Part shown: piece after piece, positions 45,079 to 53,274 of the stretch
Layout: each line of letters opens with the position of its first letter
Position numbering within the stretch: position 1 is the stretch's first letter
Assembly (NCBI GenBank): GCA_051251645.1
Contig: JBPOEY010000001.1
Location: forward strand, 620,001 to 684,000
DNA: 64,000 nucleotides
Reading direction: 5' to 3'
Source of the DNA: Litorimonas sp051251645
GTDB lineage: Bacteria; Pseudomonadota; Alphaproteobacteria; Caulobacterales; Maricaulaceae
The notes under the pieces: generated by a model
What the model saw: the letters and a program-made list of their open reading frames with translations, nothing else
Databases searched by the model: none
What the model was told of the DNA's origin: nothing
Made by a program: the position numbers and the translations under genes

Positions 45079-46095
45079 ATGACGCACCTCAGACTGTCCC
45101 TGTCCATCGAAGCGCCAAAGCTCTTGCGCCCCTTCGTCATTGCGACGGGGGCGCGGACGCACCAGCCCTATCTGTCGGTTCGTTTGTCGGATGGACGCTA
45201 CTTCGGGCGAGGGGCTGCGGCGGGTTTGCGCTATTTCGGTGAAACACCGGAGAGTCTGGCCGCACAGATCGAACAGGTCCGCCCCGGTTTAGAACGCGGC
45301 GTTAATCGAACAGATTTACTCGACATTCTCCCCGCGGGCGGCGCCCGCGCAGCCGTCGACGCGGCGATGTGGGAGTTGGAGGCCGCGAGCGATTACACCA
45401 CGGTCGCAAACACACTCAACATTCGCCCAAAACCCGTCGCCAGTGCTTTCACTATTGTCTTAGACGATCCAGACGCCATGGCGGCGCAAGCGCGCGGCGA
45501 AAGCTGGCGACCTCTGCTGAAGGTTAAATTGGGCGGCTCAGCCGATCACGAAGCCGATCGTTTGCGCGGCGTCGCGCAAGCGGCTCCGTCCACGCACAAA
45601 GTCATTGATGCCAATGCGGGATGGACCGTCGCGCAGCTCGGCACGCTTGCCCCGATAGCAGCAGATTTAGGTTATGAGCTGCTAGAACAGCCCTTAGCGA
45701 TTGGAAGCGAAACTGATCCTGCCGCCCGCGCGGCATTGTTGTTGGCAGCGCAATCCCTTCCGCTGTGTGCCGATGAGAGTTTTCAGACAGCCGCCGATTT
45801 TGGTCTCATTGACGGCCTCTACCAAGCGGTGAACATCAAGCTCGATAAATGCGGCGGACTGACGTCCGCTTTAACCCTTCGAGACGCGGCGCGGGCGAGG
45901 GGATTGGCCGTCTTTGTCGGTTGCATGTTGGCCCCGACAGTCGCGATCGCCCCCGCGCATCTGTTAGCGCAAGACGCCGATTATGCGGACCTTGATGGGC
46001 CGTTTTGGTTTGCGGAAGAACCCGTATCCTTGACCCCTGACGGCTTGTTCGAACCGATTGATCCCGCCTTATGGGGCGCTGGAGGCCGCATGTAA
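45079..46095 (+). CDS. Enolase-superfamily dipeptide epimerase
   Basis: 338 residues of the muconate-lactonizing subgroup: catalytic lysine pair region LLKVKLGG, metal ligands D in VIDANAGWT, E in LLEQPL and D in LCADESF, and the second lysine in NIKLDKCGGL. This set and length fit L-Ala-D/L-Glu (dipeptide) epimerases that recycle murein peptides. AGAGAGGCG precedes the ATG, 27 bp after scoB, so it may ride on the tyrosine operon without a shared function. Other epimerase specificities are possible. Confidence 0.85.
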   Translation: MTHLRLSLSIEAPKLLRPFVIATGARTHQPYLSVRLSDGRYFGRGAAAGLRYFGETPESLAAQIEQVRPGLERGVNRTDLLDILPAGGARAAVDAAMWELEAASDYTTVANTLNIRPKPVASAFTIVLDDPDAMAAQARGESWRPLLKVKLGGSADHEADRLRGVAQAAPSTHKVIDANAGWTVAQLGTLAPIAADLGYELLEQPLAIGSETDPAARAALLLAAQSLPLCADESFQTAADFGLIDGLYQAVNIKLDKCGGLTSALTLRDAARARGLAVFVGCMLAPTVAIAPAHLLAQDADYADLDGPFWFAEEPVSLTPDGLFEPIDPALWGAGGRM

Positions 46096-46110
46096 GAACC
46101 GAACTTGCCC

Positions 46111-46128
46111 CATGGTAACGCTCTCATG
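46111..46128 (+). promoter_or_regulatory. Candidate LacI-family operator before the sugar transporter
   Basis: CATGGTAACGCTCTCATG is an imperfect palindrome matching 13 of 18 positions of AATGATAGCGCTATCATT. It lies 89 bp before the MFS start and would link this transporter to the xylose locus 22 kb away. Confidence 0.5.
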
Positions 46129-46133
46129 TTCGT

Positions 46134-46147
46134 TGACACCGCTGTCA
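46134..46147. promoter_or_regulatory. Second palindrome before the sugar transporter
   Basis: TGACACCGCTGTCA has 5-bp arms around CCGC. Its central CG and size are LacI-like, but the sequence differs from the TAGCG sites, so another sugar regulator may act here. Confidence 0.4.
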
Positions 46148-46216
46148 TAATAACGGAAAGACTCACATAATATGCTGTGAAGCCCATAGGGTAGCAGTGG
46201 GCAATAAGGGGATATC

Positions 46217-47647
46217 ATGACTGCGGCCACATTAACGCCTGACGTCGGTCGAGCGAATTCAAGTTTCATTCTTTTAATCACCATTGTGGCGACGTTGGGC
46301 GGGTTCCTATTCGGTTTCGACTCTGGCGTGGTTAACGGTACGGTCGATGGGCTGCAGCAGGCCTTCAATTCCGACAGTGTCGGCACAGGCTTCTCTGTCT
46401 CCTCCATGCTTCTGGGTTCTGCCATCGGCGCGTTCACGGCCGGTTGGCTCGCGGACAAATTCGGTCGACGCAATATGCTGATCGCGGCAGCGGTTTTATT
46501 CATTATCTCGGCGTTTGGGTCAGGTATTGCGGGGTCACCGACAGAATTCGTAATTTATCGCCTGATCGGCGGTCTCGCTGTCGGCGCGGCCTCTGTCATG
46601 GCGCCGGCTTACATCTCCGAGATTGCCCCGGCAGAGCAACGCGGTCGTCTGACGTCGATTCAGCAGGTCGCGATTATTGTCGGCTTAACGCTGGCGTTCA
46701 TCTCCAATTACGTTTTAGCCAAGACGGCGGGCGGATCGACGGCGGAATTCTGGGGTGGGTACCAGACATGGCGTTGGATGTTCTGGATGGAACTGATCCC
46801 GGCGTTCTTATTCCTTGTCTTGCTGTTCTTCATCCCGAAGAGCCCGCGTTTCTCTATGTTCAAAGAAGACGAAGCCGGCGCGAAAGCGACACTGTTGAAA
46901 TTGTTCGGTGATCCGAAAGCGACGCAAAAAGTGGCTGAAATCAAGGCGTCACTCGCGAATGATCATAAACCACGTCTTTCAGATGTCCTTGCGACGAAAA
47001 CGAGTGGCGGCACGTTCTTCCGCTCAATCGTCTGGGTCGGTATTGGTCTGGCGATGTTCCAACAGCTCGTCGGGATCAATGTGGTTTTCTACTACGGCGC
47101 TGTGCTGTGGCAGGCAGTTGGTTTCACGGAAAACGATGCCCTGTTGATCAACGTCATGTCCGGCGTGCTATCGATTGCGGCTGTCATGATCACCTTGTTC
47201 ACAATCGATAAGATTGGCCGCAAACCCTTCCTCGTCTGGGGCTCTGTCGGCATGGCGTTGAGCCTAGCGGCTGTCGCCTTTGCCTTCTCGCAAGGCACGT
47301 TAGACGCCGAAGGAACCTTGCAATTGCCGGGTCAAATGGGTCTCGTCGCTTTGATTGCGGCCAACGCTTATGTGGTGTGTTTCAATATGTCTTGGGGTCC
47401 GGTGATGTGGGTGATGCTGGGCGAGATGTTCCCGAACCAGATCCGTGGCTCCGGTTTGGCCGTCGCAGGTCTGGCACAATGGCTGACAAATTTTGCCATC
47501 ACCTTCACCTTTCCAATCTGGCTGGCGAGTATCGGACTTGCCGCGGCTTACTCAATCTACGCGGCGTTTGCGTTGATTTCAGTCTTCTTCGTCATCTGGT
47601 TCGTCAAAGAAACCAAGGGCAAGGAACTGGAAGAGATGGAAGGCTAG
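46217..47647 (+). CDS. MFS sugar porter (XylE/GalP-like)
   Basis: 476 residues, 12 predicted TM helices. Sugar-porter signatures: GGFLFGFDSGVVNGTVDGL in TM1, GWLADKFGRRNML after TM2, YISEIAPAEQRGRLTSIQQ after TM4, a PKSPRFS motif before the central loop, QQLVGINVVFYYGAVLW in TM7 and WFVKETKGKELEE at the end. It is a proton-driven hexose/pentose importer. The LacI-type operator upstream and the lack of another sugar importer in the window make xylose the leading candidate, which is inference. Confidence 0.93.
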   Translation: MTAATLTPDVGRANSSFILLITIVATLGGFLFGFDSGVVNGTVDGLQQAFNSDSVGTGFSVSSMLLGSAIGAFTAGWLADKFGRRNMLIAAAVLFIISAFGSGIAGSPTEFVIYRLIGGLAVGAASVMAPAYISEIAPAEQRGRLTSIQQVAIIVGLTLAFISNYVLAKTAGGSTAEFWGGYQTWRWMFWMELIPAFLFLVLLFFIPKSPRFSMFKEDEAGAKATLLKLFGDPKATQKVAEIKASLANDHKPRLSDVLATKTSGGTFFRSIVWVGIGLAMFQQLVGINVVFYYGAVLWQAVGFTENDALLINVMSGVLSIAAVMITLFTIDKIGRKPFLVWGSVGMALSLAAVAFAFSQGTLDAEGTLQLPGQMGLVALIAANAYVVCFNMSWGPVMWVMLGEMFPNQIRGSGLAVAGLAQWLTNFAITFTFPIWLASIGLAAAYSIYAAFALISVFFVIWFVKETKGKELEEMEG

Positions 47648-47679
47648 GGCGTTTGATCACGGTCACGAAAATTTCATAC

Positions 47680-47703
47680 CAAGGCGGCTAGCGTGCCGCC
47701 TTG
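47680..47703. terminator. Hairpin after the MFS gene
   Basis: CAAGGCGGC, TAGCGT and GCCGCCTTG make a perfect 9-bp GC-rich stem 32 bp after the MFS stop. No T-tract follows, so strength as a terminator is uncertain. Confidence 0.5.
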
Positions 47704-47723
47704 AATGCTGTTATGAACACACC

Positions 47724-47795
47724 ATGATCGAAGCAATTAAAACTCTCTTGCTCGCAGTGCTGATGTTCTTTCTCGCCTTACTCCTCGGCCTTTAA
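47724..47795 (+). CDS. Possible 23-residue hydrophobic peptide
   Basis: ATG at 47724 opens a short frame, MIEAIKTLLLAVLMFFLALL followed by three residues, which is one complete TM helix with an N-terminal cap and stops at TAA. It sits between a GC-rich hairpin and the bidirectional terminator. There is no clear ribosome site and no family is recognised, so it may be chance. Confidence 0.25.
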   Translation: MIEAIKTLLLAVLMFFLALLLGL

Positions 47796-47822
47796 GACCT
47801 GACACTCGCATTTGCAGATATA

Positions 47823-47852
47823 AAAAAACGGGCGCAATTGCGCCCGTTTTTT
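47823..47852. terminator. Bidirectional intrinsic terminator
   Basis: A 30-bp perfect palindrome: six A, CGGGCGCAATTGCGCCCG, six T. The A and T runs give a U-tract in both directions, fitting its place between the MFS gene and the convergent MoxR gene. Confidence 0.93.
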
Positions 47853-47877
47853 ATTGCCGTATCAAAGAAGTAGAGGG

Positions 47878-48720
47878 TTAGCCCTCGCGTCGGGTCAGGA
47901 ACGCCAGCCGTTCAAACAGATGCACATCCTGTTCGTTTTTGAGCAGTGCCCCATGCAGCGGCGGGATCATCTTTGTCTTATCCGTCTCGCGCAGTGTTTC
48001 TGGATCAATATCCTCAACCAACAGCAATTTCAGCCAGTCGAGTAATTCAGAGGTCGAGGGTTTCTTCTTCAATCCCGGCATGGCGCGCACTTCAAAGAAC
48101 CGTTTGAGCGCAGCGGAGAGCAGGCGCGGTTTCAAGTCCGGGAAGTGGACATTGACGATCTCGGCCATCGTCTGATCATCGGGGAACTGGATATAGTGGA
48201 AGAAACAGCGGCGCAGAAATGCGTCAGGCAGGTCTTTCTCATTATTCGAGGTAATGATGATGATCGGGCGTTGCGCGGCGGTGATTGTTTGGCCCGTTTC
48301 ATAGACGTGAAAGCTCATCTTATCGAGCTCATGGAGGAGGTCGTTCGGAAACTCGATATCGGCTTTGTCGATTTCATCGATCAGCAGGATCGGGCGTTGT
48401 TCCATCTCAAACGCCTCCCAAACTTTACCCTTTTTGATATAATTTGAAATGTCGTGAACGCGGTCATCGCCAAGTTGACTGTCGCGCAAACGGGCGACGG
48501 CGTCATATTCATAAAGCCCTTGCTGAGCTTTTGTTGTGGATTTAATATTCCACTCGAGGAGCGGTGCGTTAAGACCTTTGGCAATTTCATGCGCCAGAAC
48601 GGTTTTGCCTGTTCCAGGCTCTCCTTTGATCAAGAGCGGACGCTCCAAGGTAATGGCGGCATTCACCGCCATCATCAGGTCCTTAGTGGCAACATAATCT
48701 TTCGTGCCTTCGAATCGCAT
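47878..48720 (-). CDS. MoxR-family AAA+ ATPase
   Basis: 280 residues from ATG at 48720. The start MRFEGTKDYVATKDLMMAVN is the conserved N-terminus of this MoxR branch; a TTG extension to 48765 lacks a ribosome site. Walker A GEPGTGKT (33-40), Walker B PILLIDEIDKAD, sensor ITSNNEKDLPDAFLRRC. MoxR ATPases act as chaperones that mature enzyme complexes, usually with a VWA-domain partner encoded just downstream. Here a terminator follows and no VWA gene is in the window. Confidence 0.9.
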   Translation of the reverse strand: MRFEGTKDYVATKDLMMAVNAAITLERPLLIKGEPGTGKTVLAHEIAKGLNAPLLEWNIKSTTKAQQGLYEYDAVARLRDSQLGDDRVHDISNYIKKGKVWEAFEMEQRPILLIDEIDKADIEFPNDLLHELDKMSFHVYETGQTITAAQRPIIIITSNNEKDLPDAFLRRCFFHYIQFPDDQTMAEIVNVHFPDLKPRLLSAALKRFFEVRAMPGLKKKPSTSELLDWLKLLLVEDIDPETLRETDKTKMIPPLHGALLKNEQDVHLFERLAFLTRREG

Positions 48721-49014
48721 AGGGTCACTTTCACTGTCAAAGAACGTTATTGGGCTTTGTTCCAAGGCTCTGTCTGAGGGAACGCCGCCCGTTGCAAGGG
48801 CATATCGCGCAAAAAATGCGTGGTTTCAAAGGCTCGAATGAAATTATCAGCCATATGTGATGCTTCCACTTGAGATTGTGGCGATTGCGACATATCGGGC
48901 AAGCCTGAACGTCGTTCAGTCGCCCTGATGGGATAGGGGCGAAGCGGATTGATAGAAGGCGGTAATGCCCAGGAGTCTCTATATCTTAGTGAATCGTTTA
49001 CTCGGGAAACGACC

Positions 49015-49455
49015 ATGACCAAGACAAAGTCCAAGACTGCCAAATCTGTTGCCGTCCCCAAAAATTACGTGCCGGGTGACGACGAAAAGTTTATGAATGA
49101 CCGAATGCGGGAGTATTTCCGCCGCAAACTCCTCGCATGGCGCGAAGAGATCACGGCGCAAACGCGCGGCACGGTTGAATATCTTCAAGGCGAACGGGTC
49201 AACCACCCCGACCCCACCGATGTGGCGACCTATAATGCGGATCGCCAGTTGGAGCTTCGCACCAAAGATCGTCTTCGCAAGTTGATCCACAAAATCGACA
49301 AAGCCATGGCCCGCATTGAAGATGGGACTTACGGCTATTGCGAAGAAACCGGGGACCCAATTAGCCCGCGACGTCTTGATGCGCGGCCGATTGCGACCTT
49401 ATCGATTGAAGCGCAAGAATTGCACGAACGCGGCGAACGCATGCGAGCCGGCTAA
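49015..49455 (+). CDS. dksA: RNA polymerase-binding transcription factor DksA
   Basis: 146 residues from ATG at 49015. Binds the RNA polymerase secondary channel with ppGpp. Coiled-coil arms flank the tip (NHPDPTDVATYNADRQ), and the zinc-finger region reads GTYGYCEETGDPISPRRLDA RPIATLS with only one cysteine (C109) instead of four. Cys-poor DksA proteins are known in Alphaproteobacteria. An upstream in-frame ATG at 48949 would add a 22-residue N-terminus that does not fit the family. Confidence 0.93.
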   Translation: MTKTKSKTAKSVAVPKNYVPGDDEKFMNDRMREYFRRKLLAWREEITAQTRGTVEYLQGERVNHPDPTDVATYNADRQLELRTKDRLRKLIHKIDKAMARIEDGTYGYCEETGDPISPRRLDARPIATLSIEAQELHERGERMRAG

Positions 49456-49480
49456 ACGCCGACCCGACTGTTCTGAGGGC

Positions 49481-51349
49481 TTATTGAGCCGCTGCGATGT
49501 AAGTATTGACCCGTTCTTCCATTACGCCGAGCGGCACGGGGCCGCTGGCAATGATGACATCGTGAAACTCGCGAATGTCGAAGGCATCGCCTAGTTCGGC
49601 TTTGGCTTGCTCTCGCAGTTCCACAATCTTGATTTTGCCAATCATATAAGCCGTCGCCTGGCCCGGCATCACGATGTAACGCTCGATTGCCTTGGTGATG
49701 TCCCCTTCAGGATTGGGCGTGTTTTCTTTCAAATAGTCGATCGCTTTTTCACGAGTCCACTGTTTGTGATGCAGGCCTGTATCGACGACCAAGCGGCACG
49801 CTCGCCACAATTCCATCGCAAGCCGTCCAAAGTCTGAATAGGGGTCTTCATAGAATCCCATCTCCTTGGGCAGAAACTCCGAATAAAGTCCCCAGCCTTC
49901 GCTATACGGTGTGTAGCGACCATATTTACGGAACAACGGCACGCCTTCGAGCTCTTGTGCGATAGCGATCTGCATATGGTGGCCAGGAACGCCTTCGTGG
50001 TAAGCCAGCGCTTCCATTTGGTATTTTGGCATCTGAGCCATGTCGAACAGATTGGCATAATAGTAACCGGGCCGAGATCCGTCAGACGCTGGGGCGGAGT
50101 AGAAGGCTTTCCCGGCGCTCTGCTCACGGAATGCTTCAACGGCGCGGACTTCCAAGGCGGCCTGAGGTTTGCGGTGGAAAACCTCATCCAAACGGCCTTC
50201 CATAATGTCGATCATCGCGGTGGCTTCGGCGAGATATTCAGCTTTGCCTTCATCTGTCGTCGGGTAGTAGAATTGTTCATCTGTGCGCATGAAGGCAAAG
50301 AAGGCCTGCAAATCACCTTCGAATTTGACGGTCTTCATGATCTCGCGCATTTCTGCATGAATCCGATCAACTTCTCGTAGACCAATGTCGTGGATTTTAT
50401 CGGCTGACAGATCCGTTGTCGTCATCAGGCGCAGGCGATAAGCATAATAATCCGCGCCATCAGGTAGCTTCCAAACACCATCATCGGTCGTCGCATCGGC
50501 CTGTTGTCGGCGCATCTCAGCATCCAGTCGCGCATAGGCGGGGCCGACCTGCTCATCCATCGCTTGAATGGCGTCTGCGAACAATGTTTCGCGCGTCTCG
50601 TCGGACAGGTCGAGGGCATCAACTTTTGTCCGGAAATTCTCAAGCATCACGTTCAAATCAGCGTCCGGCTCAAACGGTGCGCCAGATGTAATGTTGTTGA
50701 TGTCACGCAGAACATGCTCATAGACAAATTTAGGCGGCGCAATACCTTCATCGAAACTGACTTGAGAGTGGGCAATAATCGAGTCAATTTTTGCAGGAAT
50801 TGATGCGAGACGCAAAACATAGGCTTGGGCATCCGCTTCATTTTCAATCTTATGCTGGTTCAGTAGGAATGTCGGAATGCCAGCGTGCGAACCGCGCATT
50901 TGGGTAAATTGATACGTATGATCATACCAGCGCATGCCTTCGAGTGTGGTCTCTGAGTTCCGGACATAGAGGCGGTGCGACAGTGCCGTCTCTGTGTCTA
51001 AGGCATCAACATCGACCTCTTGTGTCAGGAATTCGAGATCAGACCGGACCCGGTCCATGCGGTTGAGCCAGGCGGCTTTGGTTTCGTCGTTCCACTCATC
51101 ATTGCGGTCCTTGCGACCAAGGCGCGCCAGATATTCTGGACGGTCGAGCGCATTCTCCTCGAAACGGCGTTCGAACCACGCATTGAGCTTGGCTGATTCT
51201 GTTTGTTCGGACTCGGGCGACACGGGTTGCGTCGCGTCAGATGGCGTTGCCGCTGGGACAGGCGTCGGCGCTGTTTCTGCGGATGTGTCCGCTTGCGAAC
51301 AGGCGCCAAGCAGCAGGAGTGTGACGGCGAGGGGGCGAAGATAGGTCAT
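49481..51349 (-). CDS. DUF885 metallopeptidase-like lipoprotein (2nd of pair)
   Basis: 622 residues, lipoprotein signal ending LLLGAC (Cys17) and a Pro/Thr/Ala-rich linker. The family signature HEGVPGHH (about 451-458) resembles a gluzincin HExxH site, with SEGWGLYSE downstream as the likely third ligand. DUF885 proteins are predicted zinc peptidases of the cell envelope; no substrate is established. Its ATG overlaps the stop of the upstream paralog by 4 nt. Confidence 0.85.
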   Translation of the reverse strand: MTYLRPLAVTLLLLGACSQADTSAETAPTPVPAATPSDATQPVSPESEQTESAKLNAWFERRFEENALDRPEYLARLGRKDRNDEWNDETKAAWLNRMDRVRSDLEFLTQEVDVDALDTETALSHRLYVRNSETTLEGMRWYDHTYQFTQMRGSHAGIPTFLLNQHKIENEADAQAYVLRLASIPAKIDSIIAHSQVSFDEGIAPPKFVYEHVLRDINNITSGAPFEPDADLNVMLENFRTKVDALDLSDETRETLFADAIQAMDEQVGPAYARLDAEMRRQQADATTDDGVWKLPDGADYYAYRLRLMTTTDLSADKIHDIGLREVDRIHAEMREIMKTVKFEGDLQAFFAFMRTDEQFYYPTTDEGKAEYLAEATAMIDIMEGRLDEVFHRKPQAALEVRAVEAFREQSAGKAFYSAPASDGSRPGYYYANLFDMAQMPKYQMEALAYHEGVPGHHMQIAIAQELEGVPLFRKYGRYTPYSEGWGLYSEFLPKEMGFYEDPYSDFGRLAMELWRACRLVVDTGLHHKQWTREKAIDYLKENTPNPEGDITKAIERYIVMPGQATAYMIGKIKIVELREQAKAELGDAFDIREFHDVIIASGPVPLGVMEERVNTYIAAAQ

Positions 51350-53184
51350 GACGGGTCTTTCTTGTCAGCGATATAAATGTCGATATTGGCTTCGAGGATG
51401 TCGAGCGGCACAGATCCATTGGTCAGAACGGCATCATGGAATTCCCGGACATCAAAGGCGTCGCCGAGCGCGGCTTCTGCTTTTCGGCGCAACTCAATAA
51501 TCTTAAGCTTGCCAATCATATAGGCCGTCGCTTGGCCCGGCCAAACGATATAGCGATCAATTTCGGCCCGAACGTCGCCCTCGGGGTTCGGAATATTGGT
51601 GAGATAATATTGAACAGCTTCTTCGCGCGTCCATTTTTTAGAATGGATGCCTGTGTCCACAACAAGACGGGCGGCGCGGAAAATCTCCATGCCCAGTTGG
51701 CCGAACTCTTTGTAAGGATCGGTATAAAGCCCCAGTTCCTTCGGGATTTCCTCTGCATAAAGTCCCCAGCCTTCGATGAAGGCTGTATGGCCCCCAAGTG
51801 TCCGAAATTCGGGCAATCCCTGTAATTCCTGCGCAATGGCGATCTGCATATGGTGACCGGGTATCCCCTCGTGATAGGCGAGTGCCTGTTGCAAGAATGT
51901 GGGCTGATCCACCATGTCTTTCAGATTGATATAATAGGTTCCGGGCCGCGATCCATCGAGAGCCGGACTATCATAAAACGCGCCGAAGGCGGTGGCTTCG
52001 CGGAACGGCTCGACCCGTTTGACGATCATGTCGGCTTTAGGCGTCGTCAAGAATAAGCCGTCCATTTGCGCTTTCATCTCATCAATGATCGCCGTGGCAT
52101 CCGAGATATAGGCGGCGCGGCCCTCCGAATCATTGGCATAAGTGAATTGCGGGTCAGACCGTAGAAAGCTGTAAAAATCTTGTAAGCTGCCCTCAAACCC
52201 AACGCGGTTCATGATCTCTTGCATCCGCGCCTGAATACGCGTGACTTCACTAAGGCCGATATCGTGGATTTCATCGGCCGTCAGGTTGGTCGTGGTGTAA
52301 TGTTTTAGCCGGGTCGAATAATAGGCCTCGGCATTGGGTAATTTCCACGCCCCATCTTCATCTGAGGCCATCGCCGCATGTTTTTCGAACATCACGAGTA
52401 AGGATTCATAAGCGGGTTTCACCGCTGTCAGGAGCGCCTCTTGAGCCTTTTGCCTTAGCTCCGCTTTAAGCGCCGGCCCTATGTCGGTGGCATCCAGCTT
52501 GTCTTTGAAGTCTTTGAAGAGGGGACTGTTGCCGCTAGGGGTAAACGGTGCACCTGTGATAATGTTGCGGGAAGGCCCGGAAATTTTGTCATAGACAAAG
52601 CGCGGCAACAGAACACCCGCGTCGGCTTGCGCTTGCGCGCGGACTTCGGCTTGGCCGAGAAAGTCATCAAACGCATTCAGTCGCGCAATATAAGCGCGCG
52701 CATCGGCTTCTGTTTCAATCCTATGAAAGTTGATAATAAAACTGGGCAGGCGCGAATGGGGACCGCTCATATGTTGGAAAACATACTCGTTTTGCGCCAC
52801 AGCGTTTGTCGCCAGCCAGTCGTCCTGTTCAACTTCAAACAATGTGTAGGATAGCCGCGTTTGCCGGTCGAGGCGATCAATATCGAAATCGCGTCGCATT
52901 TCCGCAAGCCAGTTTTGGCGAAGGGCCGCTTCTTCATTCAGTGCGATCTGGCTGTTATCGTCTAACTTATCTTGGTTGTCGCGTTTGCCTAGATAGGTTT
53001 GGCTCATCGGGGAGCGGGCGAGGCCTTCGGCATAACGCTCAGAGAACCACGCATTCAGTCGATCTGATTCTTGCTGCACAATGGTTGCGCGGTCGACATC
53101 CGGCCCACCACCGGGGCGACACCCGGGAAGAACCGCTAATCCGATCATCAGACTGGCAAGGGCCGTAGTTGAGAGATGTTTCAT
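51346..53184 (-). CDS. DUF885 metallopeptidase-like lipoprotein (1st of pair)
   Basis: 612 residues, signal ending AVLPGC (Cys22), same architecture as its neighbour with HEGIPGHH (about 438-445) and IEGWGLYAEE. The two align along their length and are a tandem duplication kept as a coupled operon. The start is divergent from cckA with 90 bp between. Function as an envelope peptidase is by family only. Confidence 0.85.
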   Translation of the reverse strand: MKHLSTTALASLMIGLAVLPGCRPGGGPDVDRATIVQQESDRLNAWFSERYAEGLARSPMSQTYLGKRDNQDKLDDNSQIALNEEAALRQNWLAEMRRDFDIDRLDRQTRLSYTLFEVEQDDWLATNAVAQNEYVFQHMSGPHSRLPSFIINFHRIETEADARAYIARLNAFDDFLGQAEVRAQAQADAGVLLPRFVYDKISGPSRNIITGAPFTPSGNSPLFKDFKDKLDATDIGPALKAELRQKAQEALLTAVKPAYESLLVMFEKHAAMASDEDGAWKLPNAEAYYSTRLKHYTTTNLTADEIHDIGLSEVTRIQARMQEIMNRVGFEGSLQDFYSFLRSDPQFTYANDSEGRAAYISDATAIIDEMKAQMDGLFLTTPKADMIVKRVEPFREATAFGAFYDSPALDGSRPGTYYINLKDMVDQPTFLQQALAYHEGIPGHHMQIAIAQELQGLPEFRTLGGHTAFIEGWGLYAEEIPKELGLYTDPYKEFGQLGMEIFRAARLVVDTGIHSKKWTREEAVQYYLTNIPNPEGDVRAEIDRYIVWPGQATAYMIGKLKIIELRRKAEAALGDAFDVREFHDAVLTNGSVPLDILEANIDIYIADKKDPS

Positions 53185-53274
53185 CAGCTAGAATTTCCGT
53201 AGATTTGCAATCGGTCCAGTGTAAGGTCCGAAACTCTCGCCACAATGTCAATTTAAACGCTAAAGCGTAATGTG

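Noticed and set aside
44419..45162. 247-codon open frame on the - strand
   Set aside because: It runs antisense across scoB and the start of the epimerase gene; both have clear family motifs, and the antisense product has none.
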